DNA of 64,000 nt, from positions 4,572,325-4,636,324 of the forward strand of contig NZ_CM001440.1 of NCBI RefSeq assembly GCF_000244975.1, given 5' to 3'. This DNA comes from Saccharomonospora cyanea NA-134 (GTDB lineage: Bacteria > Actinomycetota > Actinomycetes > Mycobacteriales > Pseudonocardiaceae). The translations under genes and the position numbers were made by a program. Below, in pieces: positions 33,300 to 42,800 of the stretch (its first letter is position 1; each line of letters starts with the position of its first letter). The notes beneath the pieces are model-generated. The model was not told the DNA's origin. It did no database searches and saw only the letters and a list, made by a program, of their open reading frames with translations.

Positions 33300-33719
33300 T
33301 TACGTGTCCTCTTCAGCCGCATCAGCATAACGACTGAAGAGCTCTACGGCGGCAGCTTCTTGTTCCTCGAGTGCAGCCGCATGCTCAGGATCCTCAATAA
33401 GCTCAGGGTATCCCCAGAGTGCCACCACAGGATGTGACCACAGTTCTCTTCCAGAAGCATGTACGCCCGGCTTTAGAGCGAAGTGCCAGTTCTCCGGAAT
33501 CTGCGCCGTCATCAAGTCGAAGAACCCAGCAGGGGCGAAGCACGGACCGCCCCAATCATCGCGAACGAGGTATTCGAGCACATTCTCGGTGATACTCATA
33601 CCCAATATCGGGTACCTCTTACCGATCGTCAACGCATATACGCTTGCGAACTCCATTGCTCGATGCCGCTGATGATCGGCCAACGCTCGAGGGTCGTTAG
33701 AGATGCAAGCGGCTCTCAT
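33300..33719 (-). CDS. Candidate immunity protein of decayed cassette C
   Basis: A 139-residue acidic protein from ATG 33719 with GAGAGA five bases upstream, ten bases after the stop of the toxin-tip remnant. It contains VLEYLVRDDWGGPCFAPAGF, FDLMTAQIPENWHFALKPGV and ends in an acidic helix (ALEEQEAAAVELFSRYADAA). It is not recognised as a named family. Immediate placement behind a toxin tip is the usual arrangement for immunity genes in polymorphic toxin systems, so this role is inferred from position. It appears intact although the toxin is broken. Confidence 0.55.
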   Translation of the reverse strand: MRAACISNDPRALADHQRHRAMEFASVYALTIGKRYPILGMSITENVLEYLVRDDWGGPCFAPAGFFDLMTAQIPENWHFALKPGVHASGRELWSHPVVALWGYPELIEDPEHAAALEEQEAAAVELFSRYADAAEEDT

Positions 33720-33728
33720 CGGACTCTC

Positions 33729-34650
33729 TCACTGAAACTTGAAGTCATCAACTGCTCCGGCGATAGTGTTGCGGACGTAGTAAATGTTCACGCCGTTGAC
33801 GATATGCTGCATCTCGACCCATCCGTCCTCAGCTTCCCAGCGTGGATCGGTCATTGGGACCTTCGTCAGCACCCTACCACCGGGCGCCCATCGAACTTCA
33901 GTCATCGCGAGTTGCTCAGTCAAATTTTCGGGAACCGTCCTGCCCGTCGAACCTCGCCCCAGTGGTTTCGGTGCGTCCGCAGGCAACCCCGGAAGTTCGG
34001 ACCCGCATTCCTGTGGACGAGAATTTGTGCGTACCCTACATAATATGTGTGGATGCCGTTGATGGTGAGGTTGTGGACCCGGGTGGTGGCGGTGTAGGTG
34101 CGAATGTCGGTGATGCGGACGTGGTCACCGTCGGGGGTGCGGAGTTGGTCGCCGGGATCGAGGTCGGCGGCGTGGTACCAGCCCGGCCCCTCGCCCCACG
34201 GGCCGTCGAGCGCGGGCTGGAGGCGGCGGCCGTGCTCGTCGACCCAGAACGGATGCTCCGCGGTCGCGATGATCGTGGACACCGCCTCACCGGCATCACC
34301 GTCGACATCGACCGTGACCTCCACCAGATCCTTTCACCCCTGGCCGATGATCGTGGCCACCACCTCACGCGAGGCGGTCTCACCGGTCTCGGGATCGGTG
34401 GCCACCACCCGATCCCCCAGCTCGACCTCCTCGATCGGCCTGGTCGAACCGTCGGCCAACAACACCCGCGTACCAGGCGCAAAACTGTTACACCCCGCAC
34501 CGCCTCGATAATCCTGCCCACATACCGCAACTTCGAGATCGGGATCGCGCCGATGATAGCCGACACACACGAACCCAAACTCCCCGAAAACAATCCTCAA
34601 TATCCGACAACCCGTCAGATCAGCAGCCAACTCCGGCAACTGCGGTTATC
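33729..34650 (-). pseudogene. Decayed orphan HINT-toxin cassette (C)
   Basis: Homologous to the pre-HINT, HINT and tip region of the RHS gene but broken. Near the start two single-base deletions shift the frame; about 100 bp are missing between the pre-HINT helices and the HINT cysteine; an in-frame TGA replaces a glutamate codon in ATIIGQG; and a one-base shift separates the HINT end (TINGIHTYYVGYAQILVHRN) from the tip. The tip reads GRGSTGRTVPENLTEQLAMT, EVRWAPGGRVLTKVPMTDPR, WVEMQHIVNGVNIYYVRNTI, AGAVDDFKFQ, a C-terminal domain type found on other large secreted toxins. It is followed by its candidate immunity gene. Confidence 0.75.
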
Positions 34651-34688
34651 GCAACCCGTTGAGGACCGCGCGGCGCCCGTCGAAAGAC

Positions 34689-34949
34689 TCAGTCCGGAAT
34701 CCGCTCAAAAACAAGATCAACCTTTGATTCGATTTCCTGATCAGCGGTGAGGTGCACATGCATCCCACCGCGGACGCCCTCCTGCGCAAGCGTAAGAAGA
34801 TGGCGCGCCAAGGACGTCAACCCCGCACGGTTGGCCTTGACGACCACTTCCGAGCGAGTAACCGAAACCGTGATATCAAATCCATCATCCCAAGAGAAAC
34901 GGAGACCGACCCCAGGATCGTAATCTGGGACAGAGATTACTTGCTCCAT
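34689..34949 (-). CDS. Imm32-like candidate immunity protein (cassette B)
   Basis: An 86-residue protein from ATG 34949 with GGAG six bases upstream. The sequence VGLRFSWDDGFDITVSVTRS, EVVVKANRAGLTSLARHLLT, LAQEGVRGGMHVHLTADQEI resembles Imm32-type immunity proteins of polymorphic toxin systems. It is 87 bases downstream of the orphan tip B. Cytoplasmic, no membrane segment. Family assignment is from memory of the motif pattern and needs a profile search. Confidence 0.55.
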   Translation of the reverse strand: MEQVISVPDYDPGVGLRFSWDDGFDITVSVTRSEVVVKANRAGLTSLARHLLTLAQEGVRGGMHVHLTADQEIESKVDLVFERIPD

Positions 34950-35036
34950 CGAATACTCCTAGCCCATGAATAGCGAATTAACACCCCAGGGTGAAATATC
35001 CTGATCGCACCCGATTGGGGTCCAGCAATAAAAAAT

Positions 35037-36089
35037 TTACCCTAGATAGACGTGTCGATTCTCGACGACCATCATCTTCCCAGGATTCCTCGGATTAGGG
35101 GCAAGCCTTGCGAAATTCATGTGCGGACCATCGCCATGCTGCCCTGTGATATCTGCTTCTCCCATTCTTACAACACGAGAACCGTCTTTCGAAACATACC
35201 TTCCACTCCCGGGAACAGACTCCTTGTACCCAGGGCCAACCCATTTCTCTGCCGCGTCAAGCGCATCGTCCGTCGGTATAAGGGTTCCATCCAACGGATG
35301 GCCATCGTCATCGTACTTGCGTACCGAGTTCCAGGGGTCACATTTTGCGTTGTGAGCGAGCACCGTGGTGTCGCCTGCTACCACGTAATACGTGTGAACA
35401 CCGTTGATGGTGAGGTTGTGGACCGTGGTTGTGGCGGTGTAGCCACGGAGGTCGACAACCCGGACTTTGTCGCCGGTGGGGGTGCGGAGTTGGTCGCCGG
35501 GGTCGAGGTCTTCGGCGTCATACCACCCAGGGCCCTCACCCCACGGTCCGTCGAGCGCGGGCTGGAGGAGGCGGCCGGGGTCGTCGACCCAGAACGGGTG
35601 CTCCGCGGTCGCGGTGATCGTCTCCACCGCATCCCCAGCCTCACCGTCGACATCGACGGTGACCTCCACCAGCTCCTTCTCACCGTGGCCGACGATCGTG
35701 GCCACCACCTTCTGCGGCCCCGACTCACCGGTCTCGGGGTCAGTGGCCACCACCCGATCCCCCAGCTCGACCTCCTCGATCGGCTTGGTCGAACCGTCAG
35801 CCAACAACACCCGCGTGCCCAGCGCGAAACTGTTACACCCCGGACTCCTCCGGAGCTTGTTGATCCCCTTCTCGATCGCCGCGGTCAGCTTGGGAAAACT
35901 CCGGCGAGCGGCCTCAACCCGATCCTGCCACCGGAACGCATCCCGCACCGCCCCGACAATCTTGCCCGCATACCGCAACTTCGAAATCGGGATCGCCCCG
36001 ATGATCGCCGACACACACGAGCCCAAACTCCCCGAAAAACAATCCTGAATATCCGACAAACCCGTCAGATCAGCAGCCAACTCCGGCAA
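35037..36089 (-). CDS. Orphan pretoxin-HINT plus toxin tip cassette (B), apparently without start signals
   Basis: An open frame of 350 codons: pre-HINT helices (LPELAADLTGLSDIQDCFSG), HINT domain (CNSFALGTRVLLADGSTKPI ... GVHTYYVV, ending VLAHNAK) and a different tip of about 100 residues (GPGYKESVPGSGRYVSKDGS, RVVRMGEADITGQHGDGPHM, NFARLAPNPRNPGKMMVVEN). The frame begins only with a TTG that lacks a ribosome site and falls in the middle of the RHS homology, so the cassette is probably silent. Its first 694 bp appear identical to the active RHS gene. It would become functional if recombined into that gene. The tip resembles small nuclease-type polymorphic toxins but I cannot name it. Confidence 0.7.
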   Translation of the reverse strand: MPELAADLTGLSDIQDCFSGSLGSCVSAIIGAIPISKLRYAGKIVGAVRDAFRWQDRVEAARRSFPKLTAAIEKGINKLRRSPGCNSFALGTRVLLADGSTKPIEEVELGDRVVATDPETGESGPQKVVATIVGHGEKELVEVTVDVDGEAGDAVETITATAEHPFWVDDPGRLLQPALDGPWGEGPGWYDAEDLDPGDQLRTPTGDKVRVVDLRGYTATTTVHNLTINGVHTYYVVAGDTTVLAHNAKCDPWNSVRKYDDDGHPLDGTLIPTDDALDAAEKWVGPGYKESVPGSGRYVSKDGSRVVRMGEADITGQHGDGPHMNFARLAPNPRNPGKMMVVENRHVYLG

Positions 36090-36094
36090 CTGCG
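35401..36094 (-). repeat. 694-bp direct repeat, orphan copy
   Basis: Same sequence as 37242-37935 at a constant offset of 1841 bp without indels; I saw no base difference when reading the two copies. It covers the pre-HINT helices and nearly the whole HINT domain. It ends at the point where the toxin tips diverge. Confidence 0.85.
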
Positions 36095-36168
36095 GTTATC
36101 GGACAGTGATCGACCGGCCACGATACTTCCTTCAAACGCAGCCACTTCGCCAGGACCGCAGCCCAAAG

Positions 36169-36789
36169 TCAGGCCTGTGATACAGCACGGAATGCGGGAA
36201 CCTCAAATTCCTCGAGATCGAAGCACAATTCATCCTCTCGACCTTCAAGAACAAACCCGAAGAACTCCCTCAGCGCTTCGTTTCCGAAGTCGATCGGATG
36301 AAAAGGTAAGGCATAGTTAGGTTCATTCCGAACTGAACGCTCACCTTCCCAGAAGGGAAATTCGAATGGAAGATGCTCCCCCATGTCTTCCATGACCCCC
36401 GAACTCGGGTTCATGCTCAGAGACCTAACTAGAGCACCATCTGACCAGACCGCAAAAGCAGCCCAATCTTCGGCACTGTGCATGAAAACGGCGTAGGCAC
36501 CCCTACCGTTCGCCAGCCGTAAGATCCATTCAGTCAACTCGCTGGGCCGGTACCGCGCGAGTTCACGAGAGCAGACAACTTCACACTCAGGAAGACTCGC
36601 CGCGCACACAATTCCACTATCCGGCCAAACAGCGAGATCGAGCGTGAGGAGTCCTGTCTCTTGTGCAGTAGCTCCGAGCGTGATCTCCGCAAGACGCTTC
36701 GACTTGTCATGATCAGTTAACCCAGCATCACGGAAAGCCCTTCTAGGTTCCGCCTCAGCGAAGACCACCACGGCAGACTTTGATCCCAT
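36169..36789 (-). CDS. DUF6928-family protein, probable immunity to RHS tip A
   Basis: A 206-residue protein from ATG 36789 (MGSKSAVVVFAEAEPRRAFR), with GAGGT five bases upstream and 43 bases after the RHS stop; a longer frame would overlap the toxin end. Segments IVCAASLPECEVVCSRELAR, YRPSELTEWILRLANGRGAY, WAAFAVWSDGALVRSLSMNP and NYALPFHPIDFGNEALREFF match the DUF6928 family as I know it. Its place directly behind the toxin tip of the active RHS gene predicts it neutralises that tip in the producing cell. Base composition is lower in GC than the RHS core. Confidence 0.65.
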   Translation of the reverse strand: MGSKSAVVVFAEAEPRRAFRDAGLTDHDKSKRLAEITLGATAQETGLLTLDLAVWPDSGIVCAASLPECEVVCSRELARYRPSELTEWILRLANGRGAYAVFMHSAEDWAAFAVWSDGALVRSLSMNPSSGVMEDMGEHLPFEFPFWEGERSVRNEPNYALPFHPIDFGNEALREFFGFVLEGREDELCFDLEEFEVPAFRAVSQA

Positions 36790-36832
36790 CAAGTACCTCG
36801 CATCTCTAACAGCGCACTTCCTAAAAATCTCC

Positions 36833-39800
36833 CTATGGATCACATGCGGGGCAACGCCATAAATCAACCTCTACTCCCATGGTGACCGTCGATCCTTTCC
36901 GCAGGCCCGGCACTCTGCTCGTATTCAGCACCGCACCGCCGTGCCCAAGTTCAGAGTATCCCAGCGCTTGGTTGTCGGTCAGGGACCCTTTACCAGTCTT
37001 CACCTCAACCGCAGTCCAGTTCCCTGAGCGGTCCTGCGCCACGAAGTCGGCCCGAAATTTGTTACCTTTACTGGTCTTGAAATAAACTTCCCTTGTGATA
37101 TTTGAGTACCCCTCGTTCTGAAGTCTTTGAAGAGTGGCGCTCTCACCAAGTTCACCATGCGGCAATCCAGTGACTGGACACTCACCAGCATTGTGTACCA
37201 GTATCGGCGTTTCTTCGGTCACCACATGGTAGGTGTGGGTGCCGTTGATGGTGAGGTTGTGGACCGTGGTTGTGGCGGTGTAGCCACGGAGGTCGACAAC
37301 CCGGACTTTGTCGCCGGTGGGGGTGCGGAGTTGGTCGCCGGGGTCGAGGTCTTCGGCGTCATACCACCCAGGGCCCTCACCCCACGGTCCGTCGAGCGCG
37401 GGCTGGAGGAGGCGGCCGGGGTCGTCGACCCAGAACGGGTGCTCCGCGGTCGCGGTGATCGTCTCCACCGCATCCCCAGCCTCACCGTCGACATCGACGG
37501 TGACCTCCACCAGCTCCTTCTCACCGTGGCCGACGATCGTGGCCACCACCTTCTGCGGCCCCGACTCACCGGTCTCGGGGTCAGTGGCCACCACCCGATC
37601 CCCCAGCTCGACCTCCTCGATCGGCTTGGTCGAACCGTCAGCCAACAACACCCGCGTGCCCAGCGCGAAACTGTTACACCCCGGACTCCTCCGGAGCTTG
37701 TTGATCCCCTTCTCGATCGCCGCGGTCAGCTTGGGAAAACTCCGGCGAGCGGCCTCAACCCGATCCTGCCACCGGAACGCATCCCGCACCGCCCCGACAA
37801 TCTTGCCCGCATACCGCAACTTCGAAATCGGGATCGCCCCGATGATCGCCGACACACACGAGCCCAAACTCCCCGAAAAACAATCCTGAATATCCGACAA
37901 ACCCGTCAGATCAGCAGCCAACTCCGGCAACTGCGCCAACACGTAATCGAAGAAACTCTGCTTCGAATTCGCCAGCGCCCGCATCTCCTCGTACTCGGCG
38001 GCGCTGATCCCCTTCTCCGCCAACACCTGCTCACGCGCGATATGCGGCGCATACTTCTCCCGCGCCAGCCGCTGGAAACTCGCCACCACCGCCGGCGAAT
38101 CCCCACGCCACCGCATCCAATACGACCGCGTCTCGATGTAGTCCTGACGATCCATCCAGGCAGGCCTGCCACACAGAACCCCGTCCGGGCCGCACGCCGC
38201 CCCCATCAACAACCCCGACGGATCGCTGAATGTCACCGGCGAGTTGTTCGAATACGCATACCCGTGCATCTGCTGCGGATCCGTCAAATCCATGATCGGA
38301 TCCACGGAGATGAACCGCCCCAGCGTCGGGTCGTACTCCCGCGCCCCCAAATGCGTCAAACCGGTGACATCCGCCGTCCCGCCGACGAACCCGTGATCGG
38401 TCGGCCACGACCCCGGCTGCTCACCCCGCGGCGCACCGAACGGCGTGAAGTACCGCCGCGACACCGACAACCCCGACTCGGCCTCGATCGACTCCGTCGT
38501 CGTGCCCTGGTGATCACCGAACAACATCGTCAGACCACCGGCCGACGACCGCACCGCCACCGTCGTGCCCGCGTGCTCGTAGAACCGCTTCCCCGTGACC
38601 TCGCCCGACCCGGTGTCCAGCGTCAGTTCCATCCCCGGCAGGAACAACACCGTCCGCTTCGGATCACGCGTCAGCAGACGATTGCCGTCCGCGTCGTACA
38701 CATACGAACTCTGCGACCCGTCCGCATGCTCCACCCGCTCCACACGGCTCTCGGCGTTCCACTCCAACAACTGGGTGTCCCCGGACACCGTGCGCGACAC
38801 CGTGTTGCCCACCGCGTCATAGGCGAACTCGTCCCGCGACGTCCCACCAGGACCGGCCTGCGTGACCGCCGTCAACGTGTGCGGCTGCGCCTGCCCCGCC
38901 GACGGATACTCGTAGGTCCGAGTCGTGTCCCCCTCAACCTCGTGCCGCACCTCCGACAACCGGTTACCGGACTCGTCGTAGGCGAACTCCACCCAATACG
39001 GCGCCGCCCCACCCAGACCGGCCACGCTCGGCTCCGCCGCACAGTCACCCGAAGCAGGCGTGTGCGCCGACGTCAACCGCCGCAGGTAGTCGTAGGAGAA
39101 ACACTGCACATCCCGCGGCCCGTCCTTCGGGGCATTGGCGATGCTGGTGATGTTGCCCGCCGGATCGTACGAATAACGCCGATCCGCGACCCGGTAACCG
39201 GTCTCGGTGTTCCGGTCCAGGATGGTCTGGTCGAGCCGCCGTGCGCCCTCGGTGAAGTAGTTCGTCACCCACGCCCGCCGACTACCTTCGCCGATCGTCA
39301 GCCGCAGCGTCTCCCCGTACGGCGAGTACAGGTGTTCCTGGGCGTAGGTGTCGATGCCGTATGTCTTGGTCGGCAGACCCAGTTCGTTGTAGTCGTGGTA
39401 GACCTTCTCGGTCACCAAGCCGCCCGCTGCGGGCATCGTCCTCGAGTCCACCAGGTCTGTGTTCTTGACGTAGCTGGTGCGGAAGGTGTAAGTACCGGCG
39501 AGTTCGTCCTCGGCCTCCGGGATGATCACCTGTTCGCTGGTGACCCGGTTCTGCTCGTCGTACCAGGCGACCTTCTTGGTGTAGGCGTGACCGTCGACGA
39601 ACCGGGTCGAGGCCGTGGGCAGCCCCTTCTTCAGCGTGTCGTAGGTCCACTCCGCCACCTTGGTGCCGTCCGGGCCGCCCTCGAACATCGCGGTCCTACG
39701 GCCCAGCTCGTCGTAGGTGTAGGCGAGGGTCTTCCCACGTTCGTCGGTCGTGGAGACCAACTGGTCGAGTTCGTCGTAGACGTACGTCGTCGTACCGCTG

Positions 39801-42800
39801 TCCGGGTCGTGCGAGGAGATCTTGCGGCTCAGCACGTCGTAGGAGTAGCTCCAGGTGTTGCCCGCCGGGTCGGTCACCGACTTCAGCTCACCACGCGGGG
39901 TGTAGTCGTAGGTCGTGGCGTCGAACTCACCGCTGGGCTCGTCGCCGTGGTACTGCCGACGCTCGACCATCTCGCCCTGGGCGTTACGGATCACCGTGGT
40001 CGGCGTGTCCCCGTCCGGCGGATCGACGTGTACCCGGTCGCCGCCGTAGGTGGTGGTGCTACGCCACTGCTCCTCACCGAGCTTGCGGAAGATCACCGCG
40101 GTCGGCCGTTCCAGGGCGTCGAACTCGGTGACGGTCTGGTGAGGCACCGCCTCATCGCCCACCCCGAACAGGACGTCGCTGGGTGCCTCAGCGTTGAAGT
40201 AGGTGTCGTTGACCTTCCACGCCAGGCCACGCGAGTCGTACCACGTGTCAGTGATGATCCGTCCGAGCCCGGACGTGCCGGTGGAGCCATCGTCATCGCG
40301 TGGATCGGAGGGGATGTCCCCGTTGCCCCCGGAGGCCGGGAGCTGGGTCTGCCGTTCCCGCAGGAAGCCGTCGTAGAGGGTGTACGAGGTGTTGTACTGG
40401 CCGTCCTGCCGGATCGAATGCGTGGCGACCACCGTCGCGGCGTCGGTGCGGTAGTGGTACTCGTACTTGACGTTCGGTGATTCACCGTCGGCTCGGGACC
40501 GGCCAGGCAGCCACGCCTGCACCAGCCTGCCCAGCGGGTCGTAGGCCGCCTCGCTGCGTTCCCCGTTCGGACCCGTCTCGACCAGAGGCTCCCCCCACGC
40601 CGGTTCCAGTTCGGTCGTGGAGGTGTGGCCGAGTGGGTTCGTCGTGACGACCTTCGTCGTGGGGCCCGTGTCGGGAACGTAGTCGATGCTCGTCGTCGCT
40701 CCCGACGCGTCGGTACGGGAGGTGATCCGGCCGTAGGCGTCGTAGGTGGTTTCGGCGGACACCTGGTATCGCTCACCGTCCCACCGCTGGACGGCCGTGA
40801 TCTCGCCGCGTGTCGGCGCGGCGCCGAACTCCTGCCCGTCGTAGAGGTTGCGGACGTCACTGATGACGTCGTTGCCCTCACCCTCGCCTGCCGAACACGG
40901 CAACGCGACCTCGCGCGCCTGCGAGATGTAGTTCAGCATCCACGCGTCGGTGTTGCGGGCGTAGCTGGTGCGAGTGCACTTCTCGTCGCCCTCGACGGCC
41001 ACGTCACCGGCGTCGTCGACCTCGGTGACCAGGCCGTGGTCGTCGTAGGTGCGGGACACCTCGGTGCGCCGCCACGTGCCGTCCTCCAGAAGCTCACGCC
41101 CTCGGACTCCGGCCGCCGCGAGCGCGAACGCCTCGTCGTCGCCGTCGGTGGCGGTGGGCCCGTGCAGCCACGGGTCGGTCACCGACGCCGACACCACCTT
41201 GTCGCCGTCGTACTGCAACGTCTCCCGCGCGAATCCCGCCAGCCGGTCGTGGTCCTCGATGCGTCCGCCCTCGGAGTCCTCAACCCACACGTCACGTTTC
41301 CCGTCACCCGGCAATGTGTCGCCGTCCATGCCGCGCAGGTACAGGGTCTCGGTGACCGACTGCGTCGTGCCCGGTTCCCCGACGATGGTGCGGACCCGTC
41401 CGTAGCCGCGCCACGAGGACCAGGTGCGGTGTTCGGGCTTGAGGAATTCGCGGTCGTCGAACCGCCACGCACCCCCGCCCAGGTACTCGTACGCCGTCTT
41501 CCGCAGGGCCGATCCGCCGGTGCGGTCGTCCTCGATCACCGCCGTGACCACGTACTTGTGGAACCAGTCGAGCATCGGTTCCGGCGCGTGCTCGGGAGAC
41601 CACCACACCGGGTAACAGCGCATGGTGTTGGTCTCCGGCTTGTCCGGCATGTTCGTGCCGCGCACGCACTCGGGCCCGGAGTACTTGATCTCGGTGTGCC
41701 CGCCGCTCTCGTTGCGGATGTCGGTCAGCCGGTACCGGGTCAGCGGGGCGATGCCCTCGGCCGCGTCGACACGGTTCTCCATCGAGTGCCCACCGAACAC
41801 CATTTCCGGCACCGATTCCGTGCCGCCGACGTGGCCGGTGCGTTTGATCCCTTTCAGCCACAGCGCAGGTGCGAGGCCGTCACCGGACTCCGGGAACGAG
41901 TGCCGCAGGGTCCAGGAGTCGACGCTGCGCCACTCGGAGCCGTCGTTCACCTGCGTGGTGATCTTGGTCAGCCGCTTGCGGGTGAAGAACGAGGGAGACG
42001 TGCGGTACTCACACGACTCGTCCGCGGCACAGATGCGGTCGAACGGGACGTCCGGCCACGACTCCGCGGTGTCCTCGGTGAGCGCGTCCGGTTCACAACT
42101 CACGCCGTCACTCGGCAGGCACCGCTCGGCCATCGTGAACCGCACCCGCGCCGCGGCACCACCGAAGAAGTCGTCGTCGCGCAGGCCGTACTCGATGCGA
42201 TCGAGATACCCACCGCGCACATACCGAGTACCGGAGTCGGCGTCCATGTCGCGCCCGTAGTAGTTGGACTCGGCCCCGTAGTAGAAGGTCGTGACGTTGC
42301 CCTGCGGGTCGATGCTGTAGTCGAGGTTCCAGCGCCAGGCCTGCCTGCACCAGGAGTCAGCGTAGCTCTCCGCGTGGCACGGCTCGCCCGCGTGATTACC
42401 GAACACCGGAACGGTCCACGCCGACGAGGTCTCCGGATCGCCCTCCTGCCAGCCCGGCATCCGGTCCACGCCGAGGAAGTGCTGGGTGCCGTCCTTGGTG
42501 GTGACCTTCCAGTGCTCACCGTTGTTGTCACCGTTGTCGGCCCCGAACAGTCGCTCGATGCGCGAGCCGTCGTCCGACTTGGGCCGCCACCGGCCGGTGT
42601 CCTCGTCGCGGACGAGTTCGGTCGAAACGCCGCCCAACATCATGGTCGCGTTGTCGCTGGCCCAGCACAGGTCACCGGTCTCGCGCGTGCCCTGGTTGCC
42701 GTTCAGGTCCTGGGAGCACGCCTTGTACTGGCGCTCGATGTAACCGCCCGCGGCGAGACTCCACCCGTCTCCGACGACCGAGGCCTGGTTGTTCGTGGCG

